Positions 1-5,106 of a DNA stretch of 5,106 nucleotides are shown here, piece by piece. Origin of the DNA: Candidatus Hydrogenedentota bacterium (GTDB taxonomy: Bacteria; Hydrogenedentota; Hydrogenedentia; Hydrogenedentales; SCBR16-9); the NCBI GenBank assembly GCA_007116095.1, contig SKJD01000108.1:1-5106 (forward strand), given 5' to 3'. The translations under genes were made by a program, and so were the position numbers. Below the pieces are notes generated by a model. The model had not been told where the DNA came from. It made no database searches and saw only the letters and a list, made by a program, of their open reading frames with translations. Numbering within the stretch: position 1 is the first letter of the stretch; each line of letters begins with the position of its first letter.

Positions 1-48
1 ACCTATCAAATCAACCTAAGCGGTAATACCTGTCCGTGGCGCCAAGAC
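1..48. other. Short flank downstream of the TPR gene
   Basis: These bases follow the stop codon of the leftward TPR gene. I looked on the minus strand for a stem followed by a T run that could end its transcript and found none. The only symmetric element is a GGCGCC hexamer. The flank is too short to assign a function. Confidence 0.4.
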
Positions 49-507
49 CTAGCGGTGCATGCCGACAATCGTATCCCGGTCCACCTTCATGCGGTCCAGC
101 CGCCCTTCGGCCAGCCGGGCAATATCGGAGCGGGGGTTTACTTCAGCGGCGGCCGCCCAGGCGGAAATGGCTTCGCTCTTGCGCTCCTTCTTGGCCAAGG
201 CGTTGCCCAGGTAGTAATAGGCCCGGGCGTATTCCTTGTCTTCATGGACAGCACGCTGAAAGTAGTATATTGCCTGATCAAAGCGGCCCTTGTTGTACTC
301 TGCTGTGCCTTTTTTTACAAAACGAACCGCTTCTTTGTGATTTTTACTGCTGTGCGGTTTGCCGAAGAACTTGATAAACTTGACCGTGTCATGCCCCATT
401 CCCCGACAAAACGTTCCCAAACTTTCCTCGCGACGACACAGGCCCACAATATGCCGCCCACAATCGGTTTTATATTCCACAATGCGCATGTAGATATTGC
501 GAACCAT
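49..507 (-). CDS. Small TPR-repeat protein with a Cys-containing N-terminus
   Basis: This 152-aa protein carries two consecutive tetratricopeptide repeats, which form helical hairpins that usually mediate protein-protein binding. TPR1 is about residues 60-93 (G67, A79, F83, A86). TPR2 is about 94-127 and fits the consensus well (Y97, L100, G101, A113, W117, A120, P125). A charged helix at about 128-141 could cap the array. Residues 1-56 are not TPR and contain C16, C24 and C34 plus several His, so a metal site is conceivable but unproven. There is no signal peptide or membrane segment, so it is probably cytoplasmic. The start at 507 is preceded by an AGGGGG ribosome binding site about 6 nt upstream. 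An internal Met37 would give a TPR-only protein but has a weaker site. The gene is divergent from the small ORF at 788. Its partner and pathway cannot be told from sequence. Confidence 0.82.
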   Translation of the reverse strand: MVRNIYMRIVEYKTDCGRHIVGLCRREESLGTFCRGMGHDTVKFIKFFGKPHSSKNHKEAVRFVKKGTAEYNKGRFDQAIYYFQRAVHEDKEYARAYYYLGNALAKKERKSEAISAWAAAAEVNPRSDIARLAEGRLDRMKVDRDTIVGMHR

Positions 508-528
508 TGATACCCCCTGCTTGTTTCA

Positions 529-549
529 GCCATTTGAATGGCCGTTCAA
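529..549. repeat. Two overlapping palindromes upstream of the TPR gene
   Basis: GCCATT and AATGGC form a perfect 6-bp inverted repeat around a 2-nt centre (529-542). It overlaps a second palindrome, TTGAATGGCCGTTCAA (534-549), which has one mismatched pair. They lie 22-42 nt upstream of the TPR start codon. That would suit an operator or a structure in the leader of the transcript, but short palindromes also occur by chance. Confidence 0.35.
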
Positions 550-704
550 TAGATAAAGCCAAATGAATTCTTTGCCTTAATAGTACCAGCAAGGTGGCAA
601 AGGTGACAAAGCAAGGTATTTTGGGACCTGTCGATCATGGAAGCCATGCGCTCAATTGTCAGCTTAGCCTCCCCTTGCCCCACATAAAATAATTGCCGAA
701 AATA

Positions 705-733
705 TTGCATTATGCGCCCAATGCGGTTACAGT
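705..733 (+). promoter_or_regulatory. Possible sigma70-type promoter for the small ORF
   Basis: TTGCAT (705-710) and TACAGT (728-733) are separated by exactly 17 nt. They match the -35 and -10 consensus at three and four of six positions. This would start the transcript about 45-50 nt before the ATG at 788. The GCATT/AATGC inverted repeat at 707-724 overlaps the spacer and could be a regulator site. The match is weak and other placements are possible. Confidence 0.25.
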
Positions 734-787
734 ATGGATAGTAAATGTTGAACCCATAGCACTGAAACCAACTTGGGAGAATAAAAA

Positions 788-922
788 ATGAAGCACCTTC
801 GCACCGTGAGCTTGGGAAAAGCGGAAGTCAAGCAGAGCGATCCGTTTGTTGATATCTTCTTGCAGATATGGTTGACGGTGATGTCCTTTATCATCAGCGG
901 CGCTTTTACCCAAAAGCGCTAA
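788..922 (+). CDS. 44-aa small protein of unknown function, possible membrane peptide
   Basis: This short ORF (ATG to TAA) encodes 44 residues. I do not recognise a family. Support for it being real is a GGGAGA ribosome binding site at 775-780, 7 nt before the ATG, and a strong intrinsic terminator 80 nt past the stop, which together make a self-contained transcription unit. The N-terminal third is basic and polar (K2, H3, R5, K11, K15). Residues 19-41 form a largely hydrophobic segment including F20, I23, F24, L25, W28 and F34-I36, with D22 and Q26 on one face, followed by a basic QKR tail. This could be a small single-pass membrane protein or an amphipathic helix, and there is no signal-peptide cleavage pattern. 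Alternatives are a type I toxin-like hydrophobic peptide, a secreted signal peptide, or an ORF carried by chance on a small RNA. Confidence 0.55.
   Translation: MKHLRTVSLGKAEVKQSDPFVDIFLQIWLTVMSFIISGAFTQKR
900..919 (+). repeat. Perfect 8-bp hairpin overlapping the end of the small ORF
   Basis: GCGCTTTT (900-907) and AAAAGCGC (912-919) are exact reverse complements around the 4-nt loop ACCC. The 3' arm ends two bases into the penultimate-to-stop region, one base before the TAA. No T run follows on either strand, so it does not look like an intrinsic terminator. In RNA it would put a stem on the last codons, where it could protect the 3' end or affect termination of translation. Confidence 0.6.
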
Positions 923-1001
923 TCTTTGCCCGGTCAGCCTGGGCGGGGCATGCGTTCATTATCGCATCACCCAATACCCCGAATAATCCGTACACGCAGC
1001 G

Positions 1002-1041
1002 CCCCTTTCAGGTCGGAATCTGGCCTTCGAGGGGTTTTTTT
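1002..1041 (+). terminator. Strong rho-independent terminator
   Basis: Arm CCCCTTTCAGGTC (1002-1014) pairs with GGCCTTCGAGGGG (1022-1034) around a 7-nt loop. The stem has one small internal mismatch and a few G-T pairs. Seven T residues follow directly (1035-1041). On the minus strand no T run follows, so it acts rightward only. It would end the transcript carrying the 44-codon ORF and insulate the downstream sugar operon from it. Confidence 0.85.
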
Positions 1042-1187
1042 ATGCGCTTTACAGGCAATTGCGGCGCGATTCAGACACACAAAGTTCGAAAACTACCATC
1101 CATCGGGTGCTTTTTATTATCATAGCCCTCATGAAACGCTCTTTAACATAGATTTTCAGAATGTGGCAACCAAGGGGACACAATCTT
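1042..1187 (+). promoter_or_regulatory. Leader and presumed promoter region of the sugar-import operon
   Basis: These 146 nt lie between the upstream terminator and the binding-protein start, so the operon promoter should be here. TATTAT at 1115-1120 fits a -10 box at five of six positions but has no convincing -35 partner at 17 nt. The ribosome binding site AAGGGGA (1172-1178) is 9 nt before the ATG at 1188 and fixes that start over the in-frame ATG at 1161, which has no such site. I found no clear operator palindrome or riboswitch fold. Confidence 0.5.
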
Positions 1188-2141
1188 ATGAAGCAATCAT
1201 GGACACTGGCATGGACGGGACTGATGGTGGGCGCTTTGGCCCTGGTGGGAGCAGGCTGCAATGGCGCCGACCGCGACGACGATAGACCCCGCATCGCGCT
1301 GGTGATGAAGTCGCTGGCCAATGAATTTTTCAAGACCATGGAAGACGGCGCCAAGGCCCACCAGGCAGAACATGCGGATCAATATGACCTCATCGCCATC
1401 GGGATTCGCGATGAACAGGACGATGCGCGCCAAATCAGCGACGTGGAGCTGATGATCGCTCAGGGCGTGGACGCCATCGTGATCGCGCCTGCCGACTCGC
1501 AGACCCTGGTTCCCGTCAGCCAGCGGGCCCAGGAAGCGGGGATTGTGGTCATCAACATCGACAACAAGCTGGATGCAGATGTTTTGGCCCAACGGGACGC
1601 GCAAATCCCCTTCGTAGGCCCGGACAACCGCAAGGGCGCGCGTCTGGCCGGGGAGTACCTCGCGGAATACCTGGAGCCGGGCGACCAGGTCGCGATTATC
1701 GAAGGCGCCCCCAACGCTTTCAACGGCATACAGCGCAAACTGGGCTTTGAAGACGCCATTGAAGCCGCCGGGCTGGAGCTGGTGGCCTCGCAGACCGGCT
1801 ATTGGGAAACGGACCGGGCCAACCAGGTGGCCTCGGCCATCATCACCGAACACCCCGACGTCAAGGCCCTGCTCTGCGCCAACGACAGCATGGCCCTCGG
1901 AGCGGTGTCCGCCTTGCGCGCCGCCGGCAAAGGCGACGACGTGTTGGTGGTCGGCTTTGACAACATCCAGGCCGTACAGGACCTTATCCGTTCCGGCGAC
2001 ATACTTTGCACGGTGGACCAATACGCCGACCTGCTTGCCGTTTTCGGCATCGAGTATGCCCTCAGCATGCTGGAAGACGGGGAAATCATCCTTGAAGACA
2101 AGGAAACAGCCGTCGACTTGATCACCGCCGCCGACCTGTAA
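1188..2141 (+). CDS. Sugar ABC transporter substrate-binding lipoprotein (RbsB/AlsB family)
   Basis: This 317-aa periplasmic-binding protein (Peripla_BP_4 type) would capture a monosaccharide and deliver it to the permease encoded downstream. An N-terminal hydrophobic segment (about residues 7-23) ends in GAG-C24, a lipobox-like motif with a small residue at -3 rather than the usual Leu, so lipid anchoring is likely. The mature fold starts with RIALVMK at 35. Positions equivalent to the RbsB ligand site, judged by eye, include N45, F47, F48, D125, R183, W206, N232, D258 and Q278. The arginine after the pocket aspartate in RbsB is N126 here, within INIDNKLD, which looks closer to allose-binding proteins. 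The family is therefore clear but the sugar is not. The ribosome binding site at 1172-1178 supports this start. The stop overlaps the next gene by one base, so this is the first gene of the operon. Confidence 0.93.
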   Translation: MKQSWTLAWTGLMVGALALVGAGCNGADRDDDRPRIALVMKSLANEFFKTMEDGAKAHQAEHADQYDLIAIGIRDEQDDARQISDVELMIAQGVDAIVIAPADSQTLVPVSQRAQEAGIVVINIDNKLDADVLAQRDAQIPFVGPDNRKGARLAGEYLAEYLEPGDQVAIIEGAPNAFNGIQRKLGFEDAIEAAGLELVASQTGYWETDRANQVASAIITEHPDVKALLCANDSMALGAVSALRAAGKGDDVLVVGFDNIQAVQDLIRSGDILCTVDQYADLLAVFGIEYALSMLEDGEIILEDKETAVDLITAADL

Positions 2142-3679
2142 TGCCGGACCCAGCGACAAACCCCATAACAGCGGACGGCCAAAACGCGGTCCTGGGTATC
2201 CAGCAAATCAGCAAGCGATTTCCCGGTGTACAGGCCCTTTCAGCGGTCAGTCTGGCGCTGTACGCCGGGGAAGTACATGCCTTGGTGGGCGAAAACGGCG
2301 CGGGGAAAAGCACGCTCTCCCGGATTCTCTGTGGCATTGAACACGCCGACGCAGGGACAATGCACCTGCGCGGCGAGGTATTCCAGCCCGGAAGCAAGCG
2401 GGAGGCGGAAGCCGGCGGGGTGCGCATGGTGATGCAGGAAATGAACCTGATCGCCAACCTCTCCGTCGCCGAAAACATCTTCATCACCCAGCTTCCGGCG
2501 CGCTTCGGCTTCATCCGCTACAGCGTCCTGCATGCCCAGGCCCGGGAACTGATGCGCCAGGTCGGTCTGGAGCGTATTAATCCCGCCACGCCGGTGCACA
2601 AGCTTGGCGTCGGCCAGCAACAGATGGTGGAGATTGCGGCTGGACTCTCGCAGCAATGCCGGGTGTTGATTCTGGATGAACCCACGGCTTCACTCACGGA
2701 CTCGGAAACCCGCCTGCTCTTCCAGCAAATCGCCAAGCTGAAGGCGGCGGGCGTCAGCATTGTCTACATCTCGCACCGCATGGAAGAGATCATGGAAATT
2801 GCCGACCGCGTCACCGTGCTCCGCGACGGTTGCCATGTGCGCACCCTGGACACCGCCGAGACCGATATTGATATGATCATCAACCTGATGGTCGGGCGCC
2901 AACTGGATGCGATAGAATTGCACCGTCCCACGCCCCGCCTCACGGAAACAGCGATGCGGGTGGAAGGCCTCCGCTGTGGCGAAAAGGTGCAGGGCGTCGA
3001 CTTTGAACTGAAAAAGGGGCAGATTCTCGGTTTCGCTGGGCTGATGGGCTCCGGGCGCACCGAAACCATGCGCGCCATATTCGGGGCCGACAAAGCGGAG
3101 GCCGGGGCGATCTACCTGCATGGCTCCGATACCCCCACGCGAATCCGGCGCTGTACGGACGCGGTGCGCCACAGGATTGCGTTCCTGACCGAAAACCGCA
3201 AGGAACAGGGACTTTTCCTGTCCCTGAGTATTCGGGTCAACACCACGATCACACAGCTACGGGCCTTGAGCACAGCGGGTTTCATCCACCAGGGTGAAGA
3301 GGACCGCGTCACCCGGGAACTGGCGGGCAGACTCAACCTGAAGTACTACGCCACCCGCCAACTGGTTTCCAAGTTAAGCGGCGGCAACCAGCAAAAGGTG
3401 GTGTTGGCCAAGTGGCTCCTGCGCAACTGCGACATCCTCATCTTTGACGAACCCACCCGGGGCATTGACGTCGGGGCAAAATTCGAAATTTACAAGCTAC
3501 TGAACCAGTTGACAGAACAAGGCAAGGCAATCATCTTTATTTCCTCGGACCTCAAAGAACTCATGGCCGTCTGCGACCACATCGCCGTCATGAGCGCCGG
3601 GAAACTGGTCAACACCTTTGAGCGCGGCGACTGGGACCAGGAGCGCATTATGGCCGCCGCCTTCAGTGCGTACAAATAG
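2141..3679 (+). CDS. rbsA: Sugar ABC transporter ATP-binding protein, two ABC domains (RbsA family)
   Basis: This 512-aa protein has two fused nucleotide-binding domains, as usual for CUT2 importers (about 500 residues), and would power uptake from the cytoplasmic face. Domain 1 has Walker A GENGAGKST (50-58), Q-loop Q99, signature LGVGQQQ (155-161), Walker B LILDEP with D179/E180, and H212. Domain 2 has a degenerate Walker A GLMGSGRTE (300-308, Arg306 in place of Lys), signature LSGGNQQK (412-419), Walker B LIFDEP with D436/E437, and Ser at the H-switch (468-469). Arg in the second Walker A and the missing switch His are normal for this family. Gly156 in place of the signature Ser in domain 1 is less usual. 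The ATG overlaps the previous stop as TAATG and has no clear ribosome binding site, which suggests coupled translation. The symbol marks the family, because alsA, mglA and ytfR relatives look alike. Confidence 0.95.
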   Translation: MPDPATNPITADGQNAVLGIQQISKRFPGVQALSAVSLALYAGEVHALVGENGAGKSTLSRILCGIEHADAGTMHLRGEVFQPGSKREAEAGGVRMVMQEMNLIANLSVAENIFITQLPARFGFIRYSVLHAQARELMRQVGLERINPATPVHKLGVGQQQMVEIAAGLSQQCRVLILDEPTASLTDSETRLLFQQIAKLKAAGVSIVYISHRMEEIMEIADRVTVLRDGCHVRTLDTAETDIDMIINLMVGRQLDAIELHRPTPRLTETAMRVEGLRCGEKVQGVDFELKKGQILGFAGLMGSGRTETMRAIFGADKAEAGAIYLHGSDTPTRIRRCTDAVRHRIAFLTENRKEQGLFLSLSIRVNTTITQLRALSTAGFIHQGEEDRVTRELAGRLNLKYYATRQLVSKLSGGNQQKVVLAKWLLRNCDILIFDEPTRGIDVGAKFEIYKLLNQLTEQGKAIIFISSDLKELMAVCDHIAVMSAGKLVNTFERGDWDQERIMAAAFSAYK

Positions 3680-3691
3680 GAAGCATCAGGC

Positions 3692-4693
3692 ATGCAATCG
3701 TCTTCGGAAAACAGCACAAGCCCGGACAATGGAGAGCGTTTCGCCTTTTTCCGATCCTTTATCGGAGAATACATCGGCCTGACGCTGGTGCTGGTCTTGC
3801 TGGTGATCGTCTTCGGGTTGATGGCGAACAATTTCTTCACCCGCACAACTTTCCTGACCATCGCGAACCAAATTCCCGACATCACCATCATTGCCGTCGG
3901 CATGACCTTTGTATTGATCATCGCGGGCATCGACCTGAGCGTGGGCTCGGTGATGGCGCTTTCGGGCGCGGTGCTGGGGGCGGTGCTCGTGCGTCTGGAA
4001 ATGCCCCTCCCGGTGGCGATTTTCGCCTGCCTGGGCACGGGCCTGCTCTGTGGGGTTTTCAATGGCGCGGTGGTGGTGAACTGGAAGTTGCCCAGCTTCA
4101 TCGTGACCCTTGGCATGCTGGAAATCGCCCGGGGCGGCGCGTTTATGGCCACCGGCTCCCGTACGATGTACCTCGGCGCCCCGGTGGAGGCCATCGCGCA
4201 AGCATCCCTATTCGGGCTCTCCCTCCCGTTTATCACCGCCTTCAGCATCGTGGTTCTGGGGCAATTCATCCTGACGCGCACCGTGTATGGTCGCTATCTC
4301 ATCGCCATCGGTACGAACGAGGAAGCCCTGCGGCTCTCAGGCGTTGACCCACGCCCCTTGAAGTTCAGCGTCTTTGCGCTCTGCTCCACCCTGACCGCCG
4401 TCGCCGCCATCTTTCACACCGCCCGTCTCTCGAGCGCCAACCCGAACGCCGGCTCCGGCCTGGAGTTACAGGCGATTGCCGCGGTCGTTATCGGCGGCAC
4501 CAGCCTCATGGGCGGGCGCGGCTCGGTGATCAGCACCTTTTTCGGCGTGCTTATTATCGCAGTGCTGAACACCGGCCTGTCGCAACTCGGCGCGCAGGAA
4601 TCCACCCGCCGCCTGGTGACCGGGGCCGTGATCGTCGCCGCGGTTATTCTGGACTACTACCGCAACCGGATGCGGCGCGTAGAGCAGGCATGA
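3692..4693 (+). CDS. rbsC: Sugar ABC transporter permease (RbsC family)
   Basis: This 333-aa inner-membrane protein of the BPD_transp_2 family would form the sugar channel, probably as a homodimer since only one permease gene is present. After a polar N-terminus it has about eight to ten hydrophobic segments, including roughly 28-45, 62-80, 87-100, 107-129, 178-195, 222-242 and 280-300. Family motifs are GIDLSVGS (79-86), LPSFIVTLG (133-141), the ATPase-coupling loop with YGRYLIAIGTNEEALRLSGV (199-218), and AIAAVVIGGTSLMGGRG (261-277). Length fits RbsC-type permeases. It begins 12 nt after the ATPase stop. AGGA at 3678-3681 overlaps that stop and lies 10 nt from the ATG, with a shorter CAGG nearer. 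It is the last gene of the operon. No kinase or catabolic gene follows in the window. The symbol marks the family, not a proven ribose substrate. Confidence 0.95.
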   Translation: MQSSSENSTSPDNGERFAFFRSFIGEYIGLTLVLVLLVIVFGLMANNFFTRTTFLTIANQIPDITIIAVGMTFVLIIAGIDLSVGSVMALSGAVLGAVLVRLEMPLPVAIFACLGTGLLCGVFNGAVVVNWKLPSFIVTLGMLEIARGGAFMATGSRTMYLGAPVEAIAQASLFGLSLPFITAFSIVVLGQFILTRTVYGRYLIAIGTNEEALRLSGVDPRPLKFSVFALCSTLTAVAAIFHTARLSSANPNAGSGLELQAIAAVVIGGTSLMGGRGSVISTFFGVLIIAVLNTGLSQLGAQESTRRLVTGAVIVAAVILDYYRNRMRRVEQA

Positions 4694-4754
4694 CGCTGAT
4701 TTAACAGGTGTAGTTCTGATATTACCGATCTTGTCAAATGATAACGAAGCATAG

Positions 4755-4775
4755 GGGCGAACCTCGTGTTCGCCC
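4755..4775. repeat. Intergenic hairpin repeat, GGGCGAAC type
   Basis: GGGCGAAC (4755-4762) and GTTCGCCC (4768-4775) form a perfect 8-bp stem with loop CTCGT. The short sequence resembles a motif I recall as dispersed between genes in many environmental bacterial genomes, often producing spurious small ORF annotations. It lies 61 nt after the permease stop and could stabilise the 3' end of the operon mRNA. No T run follows, so it is unlikely to be a simple terminator. Confidence 0.7.
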
Positions 4776-4777
4776 GT

Positions 4778-4799
4778 GTGGGTGGGAAACCCCACCCAC
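4778..4799. repeat. Second hairpin, GTGGGTGGG type
   Basis: GTGGGTGGG (4778-4786) and CCCACCCAC (4791-4799) form a perfect 9-bp stem with loop AAAC, two bases after the previous hairpin. The near contact suggests the two stems are one compound element. The G-rich arm has only two GGG runs, so an intramolecular quadruplex is not supported. Its role is unknown. Confidence 0.7.
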
Positions 4800-4816
4800 G
4801 TCATCCCTGCGAAGAG

Positions 4817-4857
4817 GTCTGTTGATTAAGTCGTTTTTTCAGGAATTTTGAACAGAC
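4817..4857. repeat. 7-bp inverted repeat with a 27-nt loop
   Basis: GTCTGTT (4817-4823) and AACAGAC (4851-4857) are exact reverse complements flanking an AT-rich stretch that includes a T6 run (4834-4839). The T run lies inside the loop, so this is not a classic terminator. It could be the remains of a very small mobile element end pair or simple chance. Confidence 0.3.
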
Positions 4858-4951
4858 ACCATTCATTCAGTGGCAACATGATGCTTTATTTAGGCTCGGA
4901 ATTTACCATAGCCGTTGAGGTTGACTATCAATTCAATACGACACAACGACC

Positions 4952-5073
4952 AACCCCGGCAGGGGTTACGGATGAATAGCCCGGGGTTGAACCGGAGGGC
5001 GTGCAACGCCCGTAGGCGATACCCCGGGAACCGGTCTTGCACAGAAAACCGACCCCAGCGGGGTCGCGGATGA
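4952..5073. repeat. Composite hairpin repeat: two flank hairpins around a nested hairpin
   Basis: Left flank: AACCCC/GGGGTT, 6 bp with loop GGCA (4952-4967), then ACGGATGA. Centre: CCCGGGGT (4980-4987) pairs with ACCCCGGG (5021-5028), enclosing a second perfect stem GGGCGT/ACGCCC with loop GCA (4997-5011). Right flank: CGACCCC/GGGGTCG, 7 bp with loop AGC (5050-5066), then CGGATGA. The two flank units align as imperfect direct repeats of about 22 nt (4953-4974 and 5052-5073), and GAACCGG occurs twice around the central stem (4989-4995 and 5028-5034). Similar hairpin clusters are, from memory, dispersed between genes in Planctomycetes and related phyla. I cannot show other copies from this window. 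Confidence 0.65.
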
Positions 5074-5106
5074 TCAAAAAAACAACAAATCAAAATTTTT
5101 GGCAAC

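Larger units (their letters stand above)
508..787. promoter_or_regulatory. Divergent intergenic region
   Basis: This 280-nt spacer separates the divergent starts of the TPR gene and the 44-codon ORF, so promoters for both should lie here. It is visibly more AT-rich than the operon. It contains overlapping inverted repeats at 529-549, a nine-base near-tandem repeat at 593-610 (GGTGGCAAA then GGTGACAAA) with GCAAGGT copies on either side at 589-595 and 611-617, a small CATGG/CCATG inverted repeat at 636-648, and a GCATT/AATGC inverted repeat at 707-724. I found no ORF with a ribosome binding site inside it. Which of these is functional is unknown. Confidence 0.5.
4694..5106. other. Gene-free repeat-bearing region downstream of the operon
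   Basis: These 413 nt hold no ORF I would accept. The two minus-strand ORFs that reach into this region translate hairpin repeats and are discarded. The content is two adjacent hairpins (4755-4799), a long-loop inverted repeat (4817-4857), AT-rich sequence without recognisable features (about 4860-4950), and a composite hairpin repeat (about 4952-5073). No hairpin is followed by a T run on the plus strand, so the operon lacks an obvious intrinsic terminator. Confidence 0.6.

Noticed and set aside
55..510. 151-codon plus-strand open frame
   Set aside because: It is antisense to the TPR gene, whose repeats match the TPR consensus and whose start has a ribosome binding site.
1132..1148. LacI-family operator-like sequence TGAAACG...TTTAACA
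   Set aside because: The half-sites are poorly symmetric (only about three outer pairs match), and no LacI-type regulator gene is in the window.
1161..1187. Earlier in-frame ATG for the binding-protein gene at 1161
   Set aside because: No ribosome binding site precedes it, whereas AAGGGGA lies 9 nt before the ATG at 1188. The later start also gives a normal lipoprotein signal (basic start, hydrophobic core, Cys24).
926..1285. 119-codon plus-strand ORF
   Set aside because: It crosses the strong terminator at 1002-1041 and overlaps the binding-protein gene in another frame, with no plausible domain.
1197..2159. 320-codon open frame on the minus strand
   Set aside because: It is antisense to the whole binding-protein gene, which has clear family motifs. 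The translation has no recognisable domain and is a by-product of GC-rich codon bias.
3490..4281. 263-codon minus-strand open frame
   Set aside because: It runs antisense across the end of the ATPase gene and most of the permease gene, both well supported. Its Arg/Ser/Thr-rich translation is typical of an antisense shadow.
4466..4804. 112-codon minus-strand ORF
   Set aside because: It starts inside the tandem hairpins and then runs antisense to the permease gene.
4817..4857. Possible intrinsic terminator of the operon
   Set aside because: The T6 run lies within the 27-nt loop, not after the stem, so the element does not have terminator architecture.
4952..5066. Possible CRISPR array or tRNA-like fold
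   Set aside because: There are only two imperfect copies with a structured, non-spacer interior, and no cloverleaf with anticodon and acceptor pairing can be drawn.
4890..5105. 71-codon minus-strand ORF
   Set aside because: Most of it translates the hairpin repeat at 4952-5073, and there is no good ribosome binding site. This is a common type of spurious annotation.

Overview
The window reads as ordinary bacterial chromosome from a fairly GC-rich, Gram-negative-type organism. It is built around one complete sugar-import operon. The two intergenic hairpin repeat types at the right end resemble dispersed repeats I associate with Planctomycetes, Hydrogenedentes and related PVC/FCB lineages. With a lipoprotein-type binding protein, that makes such a host (perhaps Hydrogenedentota) my best guess. 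It is inference only, because there is no rRNA or other marker gene here.

Left part (1-1187). A gene for a 152-aa protein with two TPR units runs leftward (507-49). It is divergent from a short rightward transcription unit, and the two are separated by a 280-nt spacer with several small palindromes. The rightward unit holds a 44-codon ORF (788-922) with a good ribosome binding site. A perfect 8-bp inverted repeat lies at its 3' end (900-919), and a strong intrinsic terminator follows at 1002-1041. This small protein is the only gene here I cannot place in a family, and it is the most plausible undescribed item.

Central part (1188-4693). Three tightly packed rightward genes encode a complete CUT2 (ribose/allose/galactose type) ABC importer. 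They are a lipid-anchored substrate-binding protein, a double-domain ATPase starting in the stop codon of the first gene (TAATG), and a membrane permease 12 nt further on. The binding protein would capture a monosaccharide outside the inner membrane, a permease dimer would carry it across, and the ATPase would power transport. The substrate cannot be fixed from sequence: most RbsB ligand positions are kept, but one key arginine is Asn and the surrounding motif looks more like allose-binding proteins. No kinase, isomerase or regulator lies in the window.

Right part (4694-5106). There is no credible gene in these 413 nt. They hold two adjacent perfect hairpins (4755-4799), a long-loop inverted repeat (4817-4857), and a composite hairpin repeat (about 4952-5073). 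In the last, two similar short hairpin units flank a larger nested hairpin. I saw no CRISPR array, tRNA, rRNA, transposase or origin.
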